From: Gammaproteobacteria bacterium 54_18_T64
GTDB taxonomy: Bacteria > Pseudomonadota > Gammaproteobacteria > Pseudomonadales > Porticoccaceae
NCBI GenBank assembly: GCA_002162825.1
Contig: MAAU01000095.1
Location: 1 to 46,647 of the forward strand
Length of the DNA: 46,647 nt
Direction of reading: 5' to 3'
Shown: one piece after another, positions 8,584 to 17,148 of the stretch
Numbering within the stretch: position 1 is the stretch's first letter
Layout: each line of letters starts with the position of its first letter
Notes under the pieces: generated by a model
What the model was told of the DNA's origin: nothing
Databases searched by the model: none
Seen by the model: only the letters and a program-made list of their open reading frames with translations
Translations under genes and position numbers: made by a program

Positions 8584-9495
8584 ATGGCGAGTAAAGAGGC
8601 AGAGTCGATAGTGGGTTTATACCGTGAGTGGTCAGATAAACTGACCCTAAGCGGTGACATGGAACTCCCAGAGCTACGCGAGTTATTTGATCACTGGGGT
8701 GATTTAAGCAGCGAACCCGAAGGCGTTGAGTTTCAGGAAACCGTGCTGGCCGGCGTCGACTGTGTATGGGCAATACCCAAGGGTGCCGATAAAAGCCGTG
8801 TGGTGATTTGCTGTCACGGTGGCGGTTTTATGGTGGGTTCACCGAAAAGTCACAATAAAATGTATGGTCACGTGGCCAAGGCTGTGGGCTGTTCCGCTCT
8901 GGTGCTCGATTACACTCGGGCTCCTGAAAACCCCCACCCTGGTATTGTCGAGCAGGCCGTTGCTGTCTATGGACAATTACTTGAACAGGGCTTTAAGCCC
9001 GAACATATTGCCACCACGGGAGATTCCGCCGGCGGCAACCTGTGCACCTCGATGATCCTCTATGCTCGCCACAAGGGTTTGCCTGTGCCGGCTTGTACCG
9101 CGCCTCTATCGCCCTGGTACGACATGGAGTCGAAGGGCGCCAGCATGCAGACCAATGCTGACAACGATGCTCTGGTTGGTGGTGACATGCTCGAGGGTAT
9201 GATCGGTGCCTTCCTCGGTGAAAACGGTTCTAAACAAGATCCCTTTGCCAATCCCCTGTACGGTGACCTGGCGGGTTTTCCAGCGACCTTAATTCAGGTC
9301 GGTGAGTATGAAGTGCTGTTGGATGACAGCACGCGCTTCTATGAAAATGGTAAAGCGGCGGGCGTTGATATTGAGCTTCAGGTGTTCGATGAAATGCAGC
9401 ACGTATTCCAGTTTATGGCCGGGAATGCCCCCGAGGCGGATGATGCAGTGGCTAAAATTGCCGCTTTTATGCGCCCCCGCCTGGGTCTGGCTTAA
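8584..9495 (+). CDS. Alpha/beta hydrolase, hormone-sensitive-lipase family
   Basis: A 303-residue carboxylesterase or lactonase of family IV. The oxyanion-hole motif HGGG is at 78-81, and the nucleophile elbow GDSAGG places the catalytic serine at 148. The likely acid and histidine are in the VLLDD and QHVFQF segments near the C-terminus. There is no signal peptide, so it is cytoplasmic. The ATG at 8584 follows GGAGAGGG, better than TTG at 8566. Next to an aldehyde dehydrogenase, it could open an ester or lactone whose alcohol is then oxidised. The Baeyer-Villiger-type enzyme at 27953 would make such a product, but that link is inference. Confidence 0.82.
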   Translation: MASKEAESIVGLYREWSDKLTLSGDMELPELRELFDHWGDLSSEPEGVEFQETVLAGVDCVWAIPKGADKSRVVICCHGGGFMVGSPKSHNKMYGHVAKAVGCSALVLDYTRAPENPHPGIVEQAVAVYGQLLEQGFKPEHIATTGDSAGGNLCTSMILYARHKGLPVPACTAPLSPWYDMESKGASMQTNADNDALVGGDMLEGMIGAFLGENGSKQDPFANPLYGDLAGFPATLIQVGEYEVLLDDSTRFYENGKAAGVDIELQVFDEMQHVFQFMAGNAPEADDAVAKIAAFMRPRLGLA

Positions 9496-9593
9496 GCGTT
9501 AAAAATTGGGGGAAACTCCGTTTAAAAATGGTCGCGGCGGCAGCGCTGGGGCCCTGGCAAGTCACAACAAGTGAATCATAAGAGAGAGTAGCG

Positions 9594-11021
9594 ATGATCG
9601 AATACGATAAGATTTATATCAATGGTGAGTGGGTAGCGCCTTCCGGTGAGGGGACATCGCACCTGGTCAATCCGGCCACTGAAGAAGTGTTTGCCACCGT
9701 GCCCATGTCTTTCCCCGAAGATGTCGATAAGGCGGCCGAGGCGGCGCGAGCGGCTTTTATTCCCTGGTCACAGACACCGGCTGCCGAGCGCAAGGCTCTT
9801 ATTGAAGCGATTTGCGCCAAACTCAAAGAGCGAAAGGATGAAATGGCCACGCTGATCTCCCAGGAAATGGGTATTCCGGTGCACTTTGCCCTGGGTATTC
9901 AGGTACTGGGCCCCATTTCCGGCCTCAAGATTTTTGCTAATTTGGCCGAAACCATGGACGTCGTCAAAGAGCACGAGGAAGGTTATATCACCATTAAGGA
10001 AGCCATTGGTGTTTGCTCCTTTATCACCCCCTGGAACTTCCCCTTGTTTCAGGTCATCGCCAAGGTCGGTCCGGCGCTGGCTGCGGGTTGCACCTGCATC
10101 CTCAAGCCTAGTGAACAGACGCCATTGTCGAGCTATATTTTTGCCGAGGTGTGTGACGAGGTGGGCTTGCCTGCCGGCGTTTTTAACCTGCTACCCGGTA
10201 AAGGTTCGATGATTGGTGACGAACTGAGCTCACACCCGGAAGTTGATCTGGTTTCCTTCACCGGTTCCACCGAGGTGGGTGTCGATGTCGCTAAGTCGGC
10301 GGCAGGTACTATTAAACGCGTGTGTCAGGAGCTGGGTGGTAAGTCAGCCTTTATTATTGCCGAGGACGCCCCCGTTGCAAAAGCAACTAAGTACGTGGTC
10401 AAAGATTCCATGTTTAACTCCGGGCAGATGTGCGTACAGTTGAGCCGCATCTTTGTTCACGAGTCGCAGTACGAGGAAGCCCTGGCAACGGCGAAAAAAG
10501 TTAGTGATCGACTGGTAGTCGGTGACCCCACTTCCACAGACACTTTCCTTGGGCCCCTCAGTTCCATGAAGGCGCGTGCGTCGGTGACGCGCATGATTGA
10601 TGATGCCGTGGCCAACGGTGCACGCCTGGTAGCCGGTGGTAGTGATTTGCCCGAGGGCCTTGAAAAGGGCGCCTATGTGCGACCGACCATCCTCGGTGAT
10701 GTCACCAACGATATGCCCATTGCTCGCAATGAGATTTTTGGCCCAGTACTGTGCTTTATTTCCTATAAAGACGAGGCGGAGGCCATTCGCCTGGCCAATG
10801 ATTCTGACTTCGGTTTATCCAGCGGTGTTTGGGCGGAGAGCAAGGAAACGCAAATGCGTATTGCCCGTCAATTGCGTGCCGGTCAGGTCAAGGTCAATGG
10901 TCCGGCCTTTAGCTTTGCCGCGCCCTTTGGTGGCTACAAAATGTCCGGTAACGGTCGTGAGTGGGGCGCCAGCGGTTTGATTGAGTACACCGAAGAAAAA
11001 GCCATCCTCACCGGTGCTTAA
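9594..11021 (+). CDS. NAD(P)-dependent aldehyde dehydrogenase
   Basis: A 475-residue member of the aldehyde dehydrogenase superfamily, of usual length. Oxyanion-stabilising Asn148 (TPWNFPL), general base Glu246 (CQELGGKSA) and nucleophile Cys280 (NSGQMC) are all present, as is the cofactor motif FTGSTEVG. It oxidises an aldehyde to the free carboxylic acid. The start is ATG at 9594 after AGAGAGAG. The gene stands between the hydrolase and the acyl-CoA dehydrogenase genes, consistent with supplying an acid that is then activated and beta-oxidised. Substrate not identifiable from sequence. Confidence 0.9.
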   Translation: MIEYDKIYINGEWVAPSGEGTSHLVNPATEEVFATVPMSFPEDVDKAAEAARAAFIPWSQTPAAERKALIEAICAKLKERKDEMATLISQEMGIPVHFALGIQVLGPISGLKIFANLAETMDVVKEHEEGYITIKEAIGVCSFITPWNFPLFQVIAKVGPALAAGCTCILKPSEQTPLSSYIFAEVCDEVGLPAGVFNLLPGKGSMIGDELSSHPEVDLVSFTGSTEVGVDVAKSAAGTIKRVCQELGGKSAFIIAEDAPVAKATKYVVKDSMFNSGQMCVQLSRIFVHESQYEEALATAKKVSDRLVVGDPTSTDTFLGPLSSMKARASVTRMIDDAVANGARLVAGGSDLPEGLEKGAYVRPTILGDVTNDMPIARNEIFGPVLCFISYKDEAEAIRLANDSDFGLSSGVWAESKETQMRIARQLRAGQVKVNGPAFSFAAPFGGYKMSGNGREWGASGLIEYTEEKAILTGA

Positions 11022-11040
11022 GTAGTAAGTAATATGTACC

Positions 11041-11073
11041 ACCTGTGTCCCTCTTTCAGGGAGAGACACAGGT
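11041..11073 (+). terminator. Hairpin between aldehyde dehydrogenase and acyl-CoA dehydrogenase genes
   Basis: A perfect 9-bp stem, ACCTGTGTC (11041-11049) with GACACAGGT (11065-11073), is followed only by CTACTTTACG. Without a T-run it may be a weak terminator or an mRNA-stabilising hairpin rather than a full stop. Confidence 0.45.
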
Positions 11074-11142
11074 CTACTTTACGATGGCGTATTCTCGCCG
11101 TTGACAAGTATTGTTAAGTGAAATTTATTGGAGAACCAAGGT

Positions 11143-12309
11143 ATGTCTGTAACCCGATTTCGTTTTCCCTTTGTCGAAATGCCCGCCGAGGCAACCCAGC
11201 TTCGACAAGAGGTTCGGGAGTTTCTTGCCGAAGAACGCGCCAATGGCGGCTATACGCCAATGGCCGATTGCTGGGCTGGCGGCCTGAGTGCCGAGTTCAG
11301 TCACAAGCTAGGTCAACGCGGCTGGCTGGGTATGACCTGGGACAAGCAATACGGCGGCCACGGTCGCTCTTTTCTTGAGCGCTATGTGGTCACCGAAGAA
11401 ATGCTAGCAGCCGGTGCGCCGGTAATGGCCCACTGGATTGCCGATCGCCAGAGTGGCCCGCAGATCATTAAGAATGCCGCTCCCGAAGTACGCGATGCCA
11501 TTATTCCGCGCATTGTCGCTGGCGAGTGCTTCTGTGCCATTGGTATGAGTGAGCCGGGTACCGGTTCCGATCTGGCCTCGGTATCGACCCGTGCGGAAAA
11601 AGTCGAAGGTGGCTGGAAGGTTAACGGCACAAAATTGTGGTCGACCGGCGCTCACGGGCCCGGCTGTGACTACATGATTACCTTGTTGCGCACTTCACCA
11701 CTGGATACATCGGCTCGTCACAAGGGTTTGTCACAGTTTCTTATCCCGCTGAAATCTGAGGGTGTGGATGTACGCGGTATCGCCGACATCGGTGGCCAGG
11801 TGCACTTTAATGAAACAAATTTTGAAGACGTCTTCGTGCCCGACTCCCATGTGCTCGGTGAAGTGGGTGGCGGCTGGAATATGGTGGTGGGTGAGTTGGC
11901 TCTTGAGCGCTCCGGCCCCGAGCGTTTTCTCTCTACCTTCATCGTGCTGCAAGAGGCAATGCGCCTGTTGGTGAACAACCCGACCGATCAAACTAAAGAA
12001 GTCCTGGGTCAGGTGGTTGCCAAAATTAAGACCCTGCGCCGTATGTCGCTGGGTATTGCAGGCTTGCTACAAGAGGGCTCCTCGCCCGAAATGGAAGCCG
12101 CTCTGGTGAAAGATATGAGCACCAATTTTGAGCGTGAACTGTTGGAAAAACTGCGCCGTATTTTGCCGCAGAATGTGCTTTATTCGTCTGCGGGTTTACT
12201 GCCGACACTATTGCGTGAAGGTGTACTACGTGTGCCGTCGTCCACCTTGCGTGGTGGTACCAATGAAGTGTTGAAGGGCATGATTGCTCGTCAGCTGGGC
12301 ATCCGTTAA
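11143..12309 (+). CDS. Acyl-CoA dehydrogenase, probable catalytic subunit of a heteromer
   Basis: A 388-residue flavoprotein. FAD and substrate blocks CAIGMSEPGTGSDLAS and KVNGTKLWSTGAH are intact. The usual C-terminal catalytic Glu (EGTNE) is replaced: this protein has LRGGTNEV. A base may be supplied instead by the glutamate in ELALERSG, the position used by isovaleryl-CoA dehydrogenase-like enzymes. The next gene encodes a shorter dehydrogenase, an arrangement like the alpha2beta2 FadE/ChsE enzymes that oxidise steroid side-chain CoA esters in actinobacteria. The ATG at 11143 is preferred over TTG at 11128, with GGAG at 11130-11133 as ribosome site. Substrate is probably bulky or branched (inference). 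Confidence 0.82.
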   Translation: MSVTRFRFPFVEMPAEATQLRQEVREFLAEERANGGYTPMADCWAGGLSAEFSHKLGQRGWLGMTWDKQYGGHGRSFLERYVVTEEMLAAGAPVMAHWIADRQSGPQIIKNAAPEVRDAIIPRIVAGECFCAIGMSEPGTGSDLASVSTRAEKVEGGWKVNGTKLWSTGAHGPGCDYMITLLRTSPLDTSARHKGLSQFLIPLKSEGVDVRGIADIGGQVHFNETNFEDVFVPDSHVLGEVGGGWNMVVGELALERSGPERFLSTFIVLQEAMRLLVNNPTDQTKEVLGQVVAKIKTLRRMSLGIAGLLQEGSSPEMEAALVKDMSTNFERELLEKLRRILPQNVLYSSAGLLPTLLREGVLRVPSSTLRGGTNEVLKGMIARQLGIR

Positions 12310-12339
12310 GCCACTTGGCGATAGACAAAGGACAATAGA

Positions 12340-13401
12340 ATGACAGATTCAGATAATATTATTTTTGATACCGCCAGTCGTATCTTCGATGACCTCAGCA
12401 CTGCAGAGGTCATTAACGAAGCGGAAGCGGGAACATGGCCAGACGCACTGTGGCAGGCGATTACCGAGTCGGGTCTGAACTTGACCTGGGTTCCGGAAGA
12501 CAACGGTGGTATTGGTGCGACCATGCTTGATGGCTTTGCCGTACTAAAAGCCGCGGGTGGAGCAGCAGTACCTGTACCGCTGGCTGAAACATTATTTGCG
12601 GGTTGGTTATTGGCACAAGCTGGTCTGCAGGTGAGCGCTGAAACAGCAACGGTTGCTTCGGGTGAACTAAGTCTGGTTGATGGCAAGCTTAATGGTAGTG
12701 CTCAGGGTGTGCCCTATGCTCGCAATGCGCGTCAGATCGTTGCCCTGGTTGAGACGGCTGGAAAGGTACAGGTAGTTCAGGTTGCCACTGAGCTCTGTGA
12801 AATTACAGCGCAAACTAATCTGGCGGGAGAGCCGGCAGATAATGTCAGCTTTAGTGCCGTCGCAGTCGAGCAAGTTGGAACGCCAGTCGAGGGCTTCAAT
12901 GGCGAAAATGTTGAAGCCATGGGTGCCCTGATTCGCTGTGTGCAAGCTGCAGGTGCCCTTAGTACTGCGCTTGAATTGACAATCGAATACTCCATGGAGC
13001 GGGTGCAGTTTGGCCGTGCCATTGGTAAGTTTCAGGCTCTGCAGCACTCCATCGCTGCTTTCGCCGGTGAAGTTGCCGCGATGAATGCCGCCGCCGATGC
13101 CGCTGCTGAAGCCGTGGCTAGAGCGCCGAGCATTGATCACGAGGCGTGGATAGAAATCGCCGCGGCAAAAACTCGCCTCGAAGAGGCCGTTAATAACGGT
13201 GCCGCCGTTGCTCATCAGGTACACGGCGCGATGGGCTTTACCTATGAACACAGCCTGCACCACCTGACTCGACGTTTGTGGTCATGGCGCGATGAGTACG
13301 GTAGCGATGTGGTTTGGGCGCGCCGCCTGGGCGAAGAGGTCTTGAACTGGGGCGCCGATGAACTCTGGCCGCGTATTACTGCCGTGACCGACGGACGCTA
13401 A
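12340..13401 (+). CDS. Acyl-CoA dehydrogenase-like protein, probable non-catalytic partner subunit
   Basis: A 353-residue member of the acyl-CoA dehydrogenase fold, shorter than usual. The middle beta-barrel region (about 100-190) lacks the TEPxxGSD flavin/substrate block. The C-terminal helical domain is recognisable from RVQFGRAIGKFQALQHSIA and HQVHGAMGFTYEHSL, but the catalytic EGTNE block is replaced by RLWSWRDEYG. This is the pattern of beta subunits in heterotetrameric FadE pairs. It starts 30 bp after the previous gene, behind AAAGGA, so the two are almost certainly co-translated. A divergent independent enzyme is the alternative. Confidence 0.75.
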   Translation: MTDSDNIIFDTASRIFDDLSTAEVINEAEAGTWPDALWQAITESGLNLTWVPEDNGGIGATMLDGFAVLKAAGGAAVPVPLAETLFAGWLLAQAGLQVSAETATVASGELSLVDGKLNGSAQGVPYARNARQIVALVETAGKVQVVQVATELCEITAQTNLAGEPADNVSFSAVAVEQVGTPVEGFNGENVEAMGALIRCVQAAGALSTALELTIEYSMERVQFGRAIGKFQALQHSIAAFAGEVAAMNAAADAAAEAVARAPSIDHEAWIEIAAAKTRLEEAVNNGAAVAHQVHGAMGFTYEHSLHHLTRRLWSWRDEYGSDVVWARRLGEEVLNWGADELWPRITAVTDGR

Positions 13402-13455
13402 CTACCTGGTTACCGGTACTATTTTATAATTTGAATAGAAAGAAGAGGTTATGTA

Positions 13456-14619
13456 ATGGATTTTTCACTGAGCAGTGAACAGCAGGCCATCGTTGATAGT
13501 ATTAAGGGTCTGATGAAAGACTTTGATGATGATTACTGGTTGGAGCATGATAAAACCGGCGAATACCCCGAAGATTTTTATCAAGCGGTCGCGGCGGGGG
13601 GGTGGTTAGGTATTACCATGCCGGAAGAATACGGCGGCTCCAACCTCGGTGTGAGTGAAGCGGCGTTGATGATGATGACCATTGCCGAGGGCGGTGGTAT
13701 GTCCGCGGCCTCTGCCGTGCACATCAATATTTTTGGCCCCCATCCCATTGTTAAATTCGGTACCGACGAGCAAAAGCAGCGCTGGTTGCCACCGCTGATA
13801 CAGGGCAAGCAGAAAACCTGCTTTGGCGTCACCGAGGCCAATGCCGGTCTCGATACCACACGCATTGAAACTTTTGCCAGGCGCGAGGGTGATAACTACA
13901 TCATCAATGGTCAGAAGATATGGACTACCACGGCCCAACAGGCCGATAAAATCATGATGCTGGCGCGCACCACGCCCCGTGACGAGTGTGAAAAGCCCCA
14001 CGAAGGTATTTCTTTATTTTATGCGGACATGGATCCAGAGCATGTTGAAATTAAAGAAATTGAAAAAATGGGCCGCAAGTGCGTCAACTCCAACATGACC
14101 TTCTACGACAACCTGGTCGTGCCCAAGGCGGACCTGATTGGTGAAGAGGGCAAGGGCTTTCGTTATATTTTACACAGCCTGAACCCCGAACGTATGCTGC
14201 TGGCTTCCGAGTCGGTCGGCATGGGCCGCAGTGCGCTGGAGCGTGCTACGCAATACGCTAAAGATCGCGAAGTTTTTGGCCGTCCCATTGGCATGAATCA
14301 GTCGGTTCAACACCCGCTGGCGGAAAACTGGGTGGAACTTGAAGCGGCCTATTTGATGATTATGTCCGCCGCGTCGCGCTACGATAATGGTCTGGATTGT
14401 GGTGCCCAGGCGAACGGTTCCAAGTACTTTGCCGCTGAAGCGGGCTTCAAGGCTTGCCAGCAGGCAGTAATGACCCACGGCGGTATGGGCTATGCCAAGG
14501 AATACCATGTTGAGCGCTTGATGCGTGAAGCGATGCTGCCACGCCTGGCGCCGGTCAGCCAGAACATGATACTCAACTTTATTTCGACCAATGTACTGGG
14601 CTTGCCTCGCTCATATTAG
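13456..14619 (+). CDS. Acyl-CoA dehydrogenase
   Basis: A 387-residue acyl-CoA dehydrogenase with TEANAGLDTTRI in place of the usual TEPxAGSD block, followed by NGQKIWTTTA and HGGMGYAKEYHVER. The C-terminal EGTNE block is replaced by LAPVSQNMI, so the base is not at the MCAD position. The glutamate in LNPERML is a candidate, as in isovaleryl-CoA dehydrogenase-like enzymes. The start is ATG at 13456 behind AGAAGAGG. It is the last gene of the catabolic cluster and ends 15 bp before a terminator. Members of this group act on short or branched acyl-CoAs, but specificity is not readable here. Confidence 0.85.
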   Translation: MDFSLSSEQQAIVDSIKGLMKDFDDDYWLEHDKTGEYPEDFYQAVAAGGWLGITMPEEYGGSNLGVSEAALMMMTIAEGGGMSAASAVHINIFGPHPIVKFGTDEQKQRWLPPLIQGKQKTCFGVTEANAGLDTTRIETFARREGDNYIINGQKIWTTTAQQADKIMMLARTTPRDECEKPHEGISLFYADMDPEHVEIKEIEKMGRKCVNSNMTFYDNLVVPKADLIGEEGKGFRYILHSLNPERMLLASESVGMGRSALERATQYAKDREVFGRPIGMNQSVQHPLAENWVELEAAYLMIMSAASRYDNGLDCGAQANGSKYFAAEAGFKACQQAVMTHGGMGYAKEYHVERLMREAMLPRLAPVSQNMILNFISTNVLGLPRSY

Positions 14620-14634
14620 TTACACGGGGACATG

Positions 14635-14663
14635 AAAAGGGCTGCCACGTGCGGCCCTTTTTA
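14635..14663 (+). terminator. Rho-independent terminator ending the catabolic cluster
   Basis: AAAAGGGC (14635-14642) pairs with GCCCTTTTT (14654-14662) around a short GC-rich inner stem. It separates the acyl-CoA dehydrogenase gene from the ribosomal protein operon. Confidence 0.85.
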
Positions 14664-14684
14664 TGGCGATAGCTCGGACAATGA

Positions 14685-14713
14685 TTGCTATTTAAGTGAG
14701 CTTGGCCTAGAAT
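14685..14713 (+). promoter_or_regulatory. Sigma-70 promoter of the rpsF operon
   Basis: TTGCTA (14685-14690), a 17-bp spacer and TAGAAT (14708-14713) give a good match to the vegetative promoter. The discriminator just downstream is GC-rich (CGCGCCCC), typical of genes under stringent control. A leader of roughly 75 nt before rpsF follows. Confidence 0.6.
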
Positions 14714-14754
14714 TCGCGCCCCTGATCCCGGCTTGTTGTCGGGTTTCTCCTTGT

Positions 14755-14797
14755 CACACCGCAAAACGTGGGTGGCTTTAACCCGTAAGGAGGCATA
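14755..14797 (+). promoter_or_regulatory. Possible S6:S18 autoregulatory leader of rpsF
   Basis: The rpsF leader contains CACCG at 14757-14761 and a complementary GGGTGG at 14769-14774 shortly downstream, then GTAAGGAGG as ribosome site. Many bacteria carry a small RNA structure here, with a CACCG-type loop, that binds the S6:S18 complex and represses the operon. The match is by eye only. Confidence 0.35.
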
Positions 14798-15259
14798 ATG
14801 CGCCATTACGAAATTATTTTTATTGTTCACCCGGATCAAAGCGAGCAGGTTCCCAGCATGGTGGAACGCTACACTGCTATCGTCACTGCCAACGGTGGTG
14901 CGATCCACCGTCTGGAAGATTGGGGGCGTCGTCATCTCGCCTATCCCATCCAAAAAATCCACAAAGCCCACTATGTTCTGATGAACGTTGAGTGCGGCCA
15001 GGAAGAGCTCGACGAGCTGACTTCTACCTTCCGTTACAACGACGCGATACTGCGCAACTTGGTGATTAGCTGTGATAAGGCGATCACCGAAGAGACCGAC
15101 ATCATGAAGGCCGAACTCTCTGAGAAGGCTGAAAAAGAAGGTCGCGCCCGTCGTGAAGCCGAGCGCGCCGCTCGCGAAGAAGCCAAGAAAAAAGCCGAAG
15201 CTGAAGCTGCAAAGAGTGAAGCTAGTTCTGAAACCCCAACTGCCGAAGCGGAGGAATAA
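14798..15259 (+). CDS. rpsF: Small ribosomal subunit protein bS6
   Basis: A 153-residue bS6 that binds 16S rRNA in the platform of the 30S subunit together with bS18. The start [18 protein letters not shown] and the block [17 protein letters not shown] are diagnostic. Residues after about 105 form a long Glu/Lys/Ala-rich tail ([20 protein letters not shown]); bS6 has a variable acidic tail in gammaproteobacteria, and this one is at the long end. The start has an excellent site, AAGGAGG at 14788-14794. rpsR follows after 3 bp. Confidence 0.98.
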   Translation: MRHYEIIFIVHPDQSEQVPSMVERYTAIVTANGGAIHRLEDWGRRHLAYPIQKIHKAHYVLMNVECGQEELDELTSTFRYNDAILRNLVISCDKAITEETDIMKAELSEKAEKEGRARREAERAAREEAKKKAEAEAAKSEASSETPTAEAEE

Positions 15260-15262
15260 GCC

Positions 15263-15490
15263 ATGGCACGTTTTAATCGTCGTCGCAAATTTTGCCGTTT
15301 TACTGCCGAGGGTGTCACCGAGATTGATTACAAAGATCTCGAAACCTTGAAGGCCAATGTTTCCGAAACTGGAAAAATTGTGCCCAGCAGAATTACCGGT
15401 ACCAAAGCCAAGTATCAGCGCCAGTTGGCGACAGCTATTAAGAGAGCCCGCTTTCTTGCTTTGCTGCCCTATACTGACGGCCACAAATAA
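15263..15490 (+). CDS. rpsR: Small ribosomal subunit protein bS18
   Basis: A 75-residue bS18, of normal length, partner of bS6 on the 30S platform. It begins [18 protein letters not shown] and has the core [19 protein letters not shown]. It begins 3 bp after the rpsF stop codon and is certainly translated from the same mRNA. Confidence 0.98.
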   Translation: MARFNRRRKFCRFTAEGVTEIDYKDLETLKANVSETGKIVPSRITGTKAKYQRQLATAIKRARFLALLPYTDGHK

Positions 15491-15521
15491 GCCAGCGAAC
15501 AACTAGACAGCACTATTGCCG

Positions 15522-16379
15522 ATGCGCGCCCTAGCTGAGTTTATTATGGCGGGTCGTCTGCGGGCGGGGCTGGTCGCACTACTGGGTAATTTTTTGCCCC
15601 TGGTGAGTCCGGCAGCCGTGGCCCTGGTGGTATTAAGGCGGGGCCTCAGTGAAGGGTGCCTGGTCTTACTCTGGGCCGTCTTGCCCCTGATAATATTGTT
15701 GAGTTCGGGGAATATGAACGGGGCCATGGTTTGGGCCTCGGTATTTTCGGTGCTGGTGGCATTGCTTGGTGCAAGCGTTCTGACGCGAACCCGCGCCTGG
15801 ACAAGTACGCTGAAAGTGATACTTGGCTTGAGCATGGCAAGCGGGCTAGCCATGAAGTTATGGCTGGCGGCCGATGTCAGTACAATGCGCGAAGCCTTAA
15901 ACGAAATGCTGCGCCAGTTACAGCAACAAAATAGCGCGCTGGTGTTTGAGCCCAGTGAATTATTTGTCGCTGGTTTACTGGGCTGGGTTATTGCCTTGAC
16001 GTCAGCTAGCGCACTTATACTGGCGCGCTGGTGGCAGTCACTACTGTATAACCCCGGTGGCTTTAGCACTGAGTTTCATGCCCTGCGTTTTGACAAGCTA
16101 AGCGCATCGCTGTTGTTTGCTGCCTTGATGAGCTGTTACTTACTGGGGCAGGAGTATGTGGCCTGGGGTAATTTGCTGGGTTTGCCTCTGCTCTTGAGTG
16201 GCGTGGCGTTAGTACACCATAGCGTCGCATTTGCGGGGCTTGGTAGGCGCTGGTTAGTGGTGTTTTATATGGGCTTGGTGTTTTTACTGGGTCCTTTGAG
16301 TTCGGTGCTGATCGGGTTGGGATTTCTCGACAGCGTGATGGATTTTCGTTCGCGGCTGGCGGCACGCCGGTCGTTGTGA
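15522..16379 (+). CDS. Integral membrane protein between rpsR and rplI (DUF2232/YybS-like)
   Basis: A protein of about 285 residues made almost entirely of hydrophobic segments (roughly eight membrane helices), ending in a short basic tail RSRLAARRSL. A membrane protein of this type sits between rpsR and rplI in Pseudomonas and relatives. Members are often classed with the DUF2232/YybS family; no reaction is known. The ATG at 15522 gives the start MRALAEFIMAGRLRAGL. A TTG lies 6 bp upstream and another ATG at 15546, so the start is uncertain. Confidence 0.75.
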   Translation: MRALAEFIMAGRLRAGLVALLGNFLPLVSPAAVALVVLRRGLSEGCLVLLWAVLPLIILLSSGNMNGAMVWASVFSVLVALLGASVLTRTRAWTSTLKVILGLSMASGLAMKLWLAADVSTMREALNEMLRQLQQQNSALVFEPSELFVAGLLGWVIALTSASALILARWWQSLLYNPGGFSTEFHALRFDKLSASLLFAALMSCYLLGQEYVAWGNLLGLPLLLSGVALVHHSVAFAGLGRRWLVVFYMGLVFLLGPLSSVLIGLGFLDSVMDFRSRLAARRSL

Positions 16380-16404
16380 ACAGCATGATTTGAGAGGTTG
16401 AGTG

Positions 16405-16857
16405 ATGGACGTAATACTGTTAGAAAAAGTAGGTAAACTAGGTGCTATCGGCGATAAGGTTGCTGTAAAAGCGGGATTTGGTCGTAATTTCCTGATTCCC
16501 CATGGCAAAGCGGTTTTCGCCACCGAGGCCAATTTGGCCGATTTTGAACAGCGCCGCTCCGAATTGGAAGCCGCTGCAGCCGATAAGTTAGGCAAGGCCG
16601 AGATTCGTGCCGCTGCCCTTACTGCATTGGCTAGCGTCACGCTCACGGCTGTTGCCGGTGATGAAGGCAAACTGTTTGGCTCCATTGGTGCTCGCGATGT
16701 CGCTGAAGCCGTCAGCGCTGCCGGTGTTGAGTTGGTGAAAAGTGAAGTTAAAATGCCCGAGGGCCCATTGCGCGAAATTGGCGAGTTTGAAGTCAGCATT
16801 CAGCTACACAGCGACTTATCGACCAGTATTCAGGTTGTTGTCACTGCGGAAGAGTAA
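16405..16857 (+). CDS. rplI: Large ribosomal subunit protein bL9
   Basis: A 150-residue bL9, full length. The N-terminal rRNA-binding domain [19 protein letters not shown] and [15 protein letters not shown] is followed by the long connecting helix and the C-terminal domain with [15 protein letters not shown]. The ATG at 16405 follows GAGAGG (16392-16397); a GTG one codon upstream is the wrong phase for that site and gives an unneeded extra residue. Confidence 0.97.
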   Translation: MDVILLEKVGKLGAIGDKVAVKAGFGRNFLIPHGKAVFATEANLADFEQRRSELEAAAADKLGKAEIRAAALTALASVTLTAVAGDEGKLFGSIGARDVAEAVSAAGVELVKSEVKMPEGPLREIGEFEVSIQLHSDLSTSIQVVVTAEE

Positions 16858-16864
16858 GACTCTG

Positions 16865-16913
16865 ACACCACTACAAGGCTCTCTGTCATGTTCGGGAGCT
16901 TGTAGTTCGGTGT
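16865..16913 (+). terminator. Long bulged hairpin directly after rplI
   Basis: Three stacked arms, ACACC (16865-16869)/GGTGT (16909-16913), ACTACAA (16870-16876)/TTGTAGT (16900-16906) and GCTC (16878-16881)/GAGC (16896-16899), give about 16 bp of stem with a one-base bulge, a two-base bulge and a 14-base loop. TGTTTGTT follows. It begins 7 bp after the rplI stop. It may be a terminator, attenuator or mRNA processing site. Confidence 0.55.
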
Positions 16914-17065
16914 TGTTTGTTGGCACAATTGCCGGCCGACACAGCAAGCTTAGCTAGGTGATTCTCTCTGTTATGGCGATTACAGTAAATAATCAAACCG
17001 CGATATATGGTTGGTTGTCTGCCAGCTGTCCAAACAGAGTTACTTGCGAGCAAGATGCTTTAGAT

Positions 17066-17106
17066 AAGCCACTGAATGCTAGCCGTATTCAGTGGCTTTC
17101 TTATTT
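17066..17106 (+). terminator. Second hairpin before dnaB, terminator-like
   Basis: A perfect 12-bp inverted repeat, AAGCCACTGAAT (17066-17077) and ATTCAGTGGCTT (17087-17098), has a 9-base loop and a T-rich tail TCTTATTTCT. Only about 42 bp separate it from the dnaB start, so it may tune read-through into dnaB. Confidence 0.65.
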
Positions 17107-17148
17107 CTCGTTTTCATCGCTGTTGACTCAGCTCCTCCCTGCTTTATC

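Noticed and set aside
9550-9566. CTGGCAAGTCACAACAA as a sigma-54 promoter before the aldehyde dehydrogenase gene
   Set aside because: The -12 GC pair is missing at the required distance.
11101-11129. TTGACA with TTTATT as a promoter for the dehydrogenase gene at 11143
   Set aside because: The implied transcription start would leave almost no leader and remove the ribosome site.
14579-15502. Long open frame (about 307 codons) on the minus strand opposite rpsF and rpsR
   Set aside because: It lies fully antisense to two certain ribosomal protein genes, has a low-complexity translation and no ribosome site; it is a codon-usage shadow.
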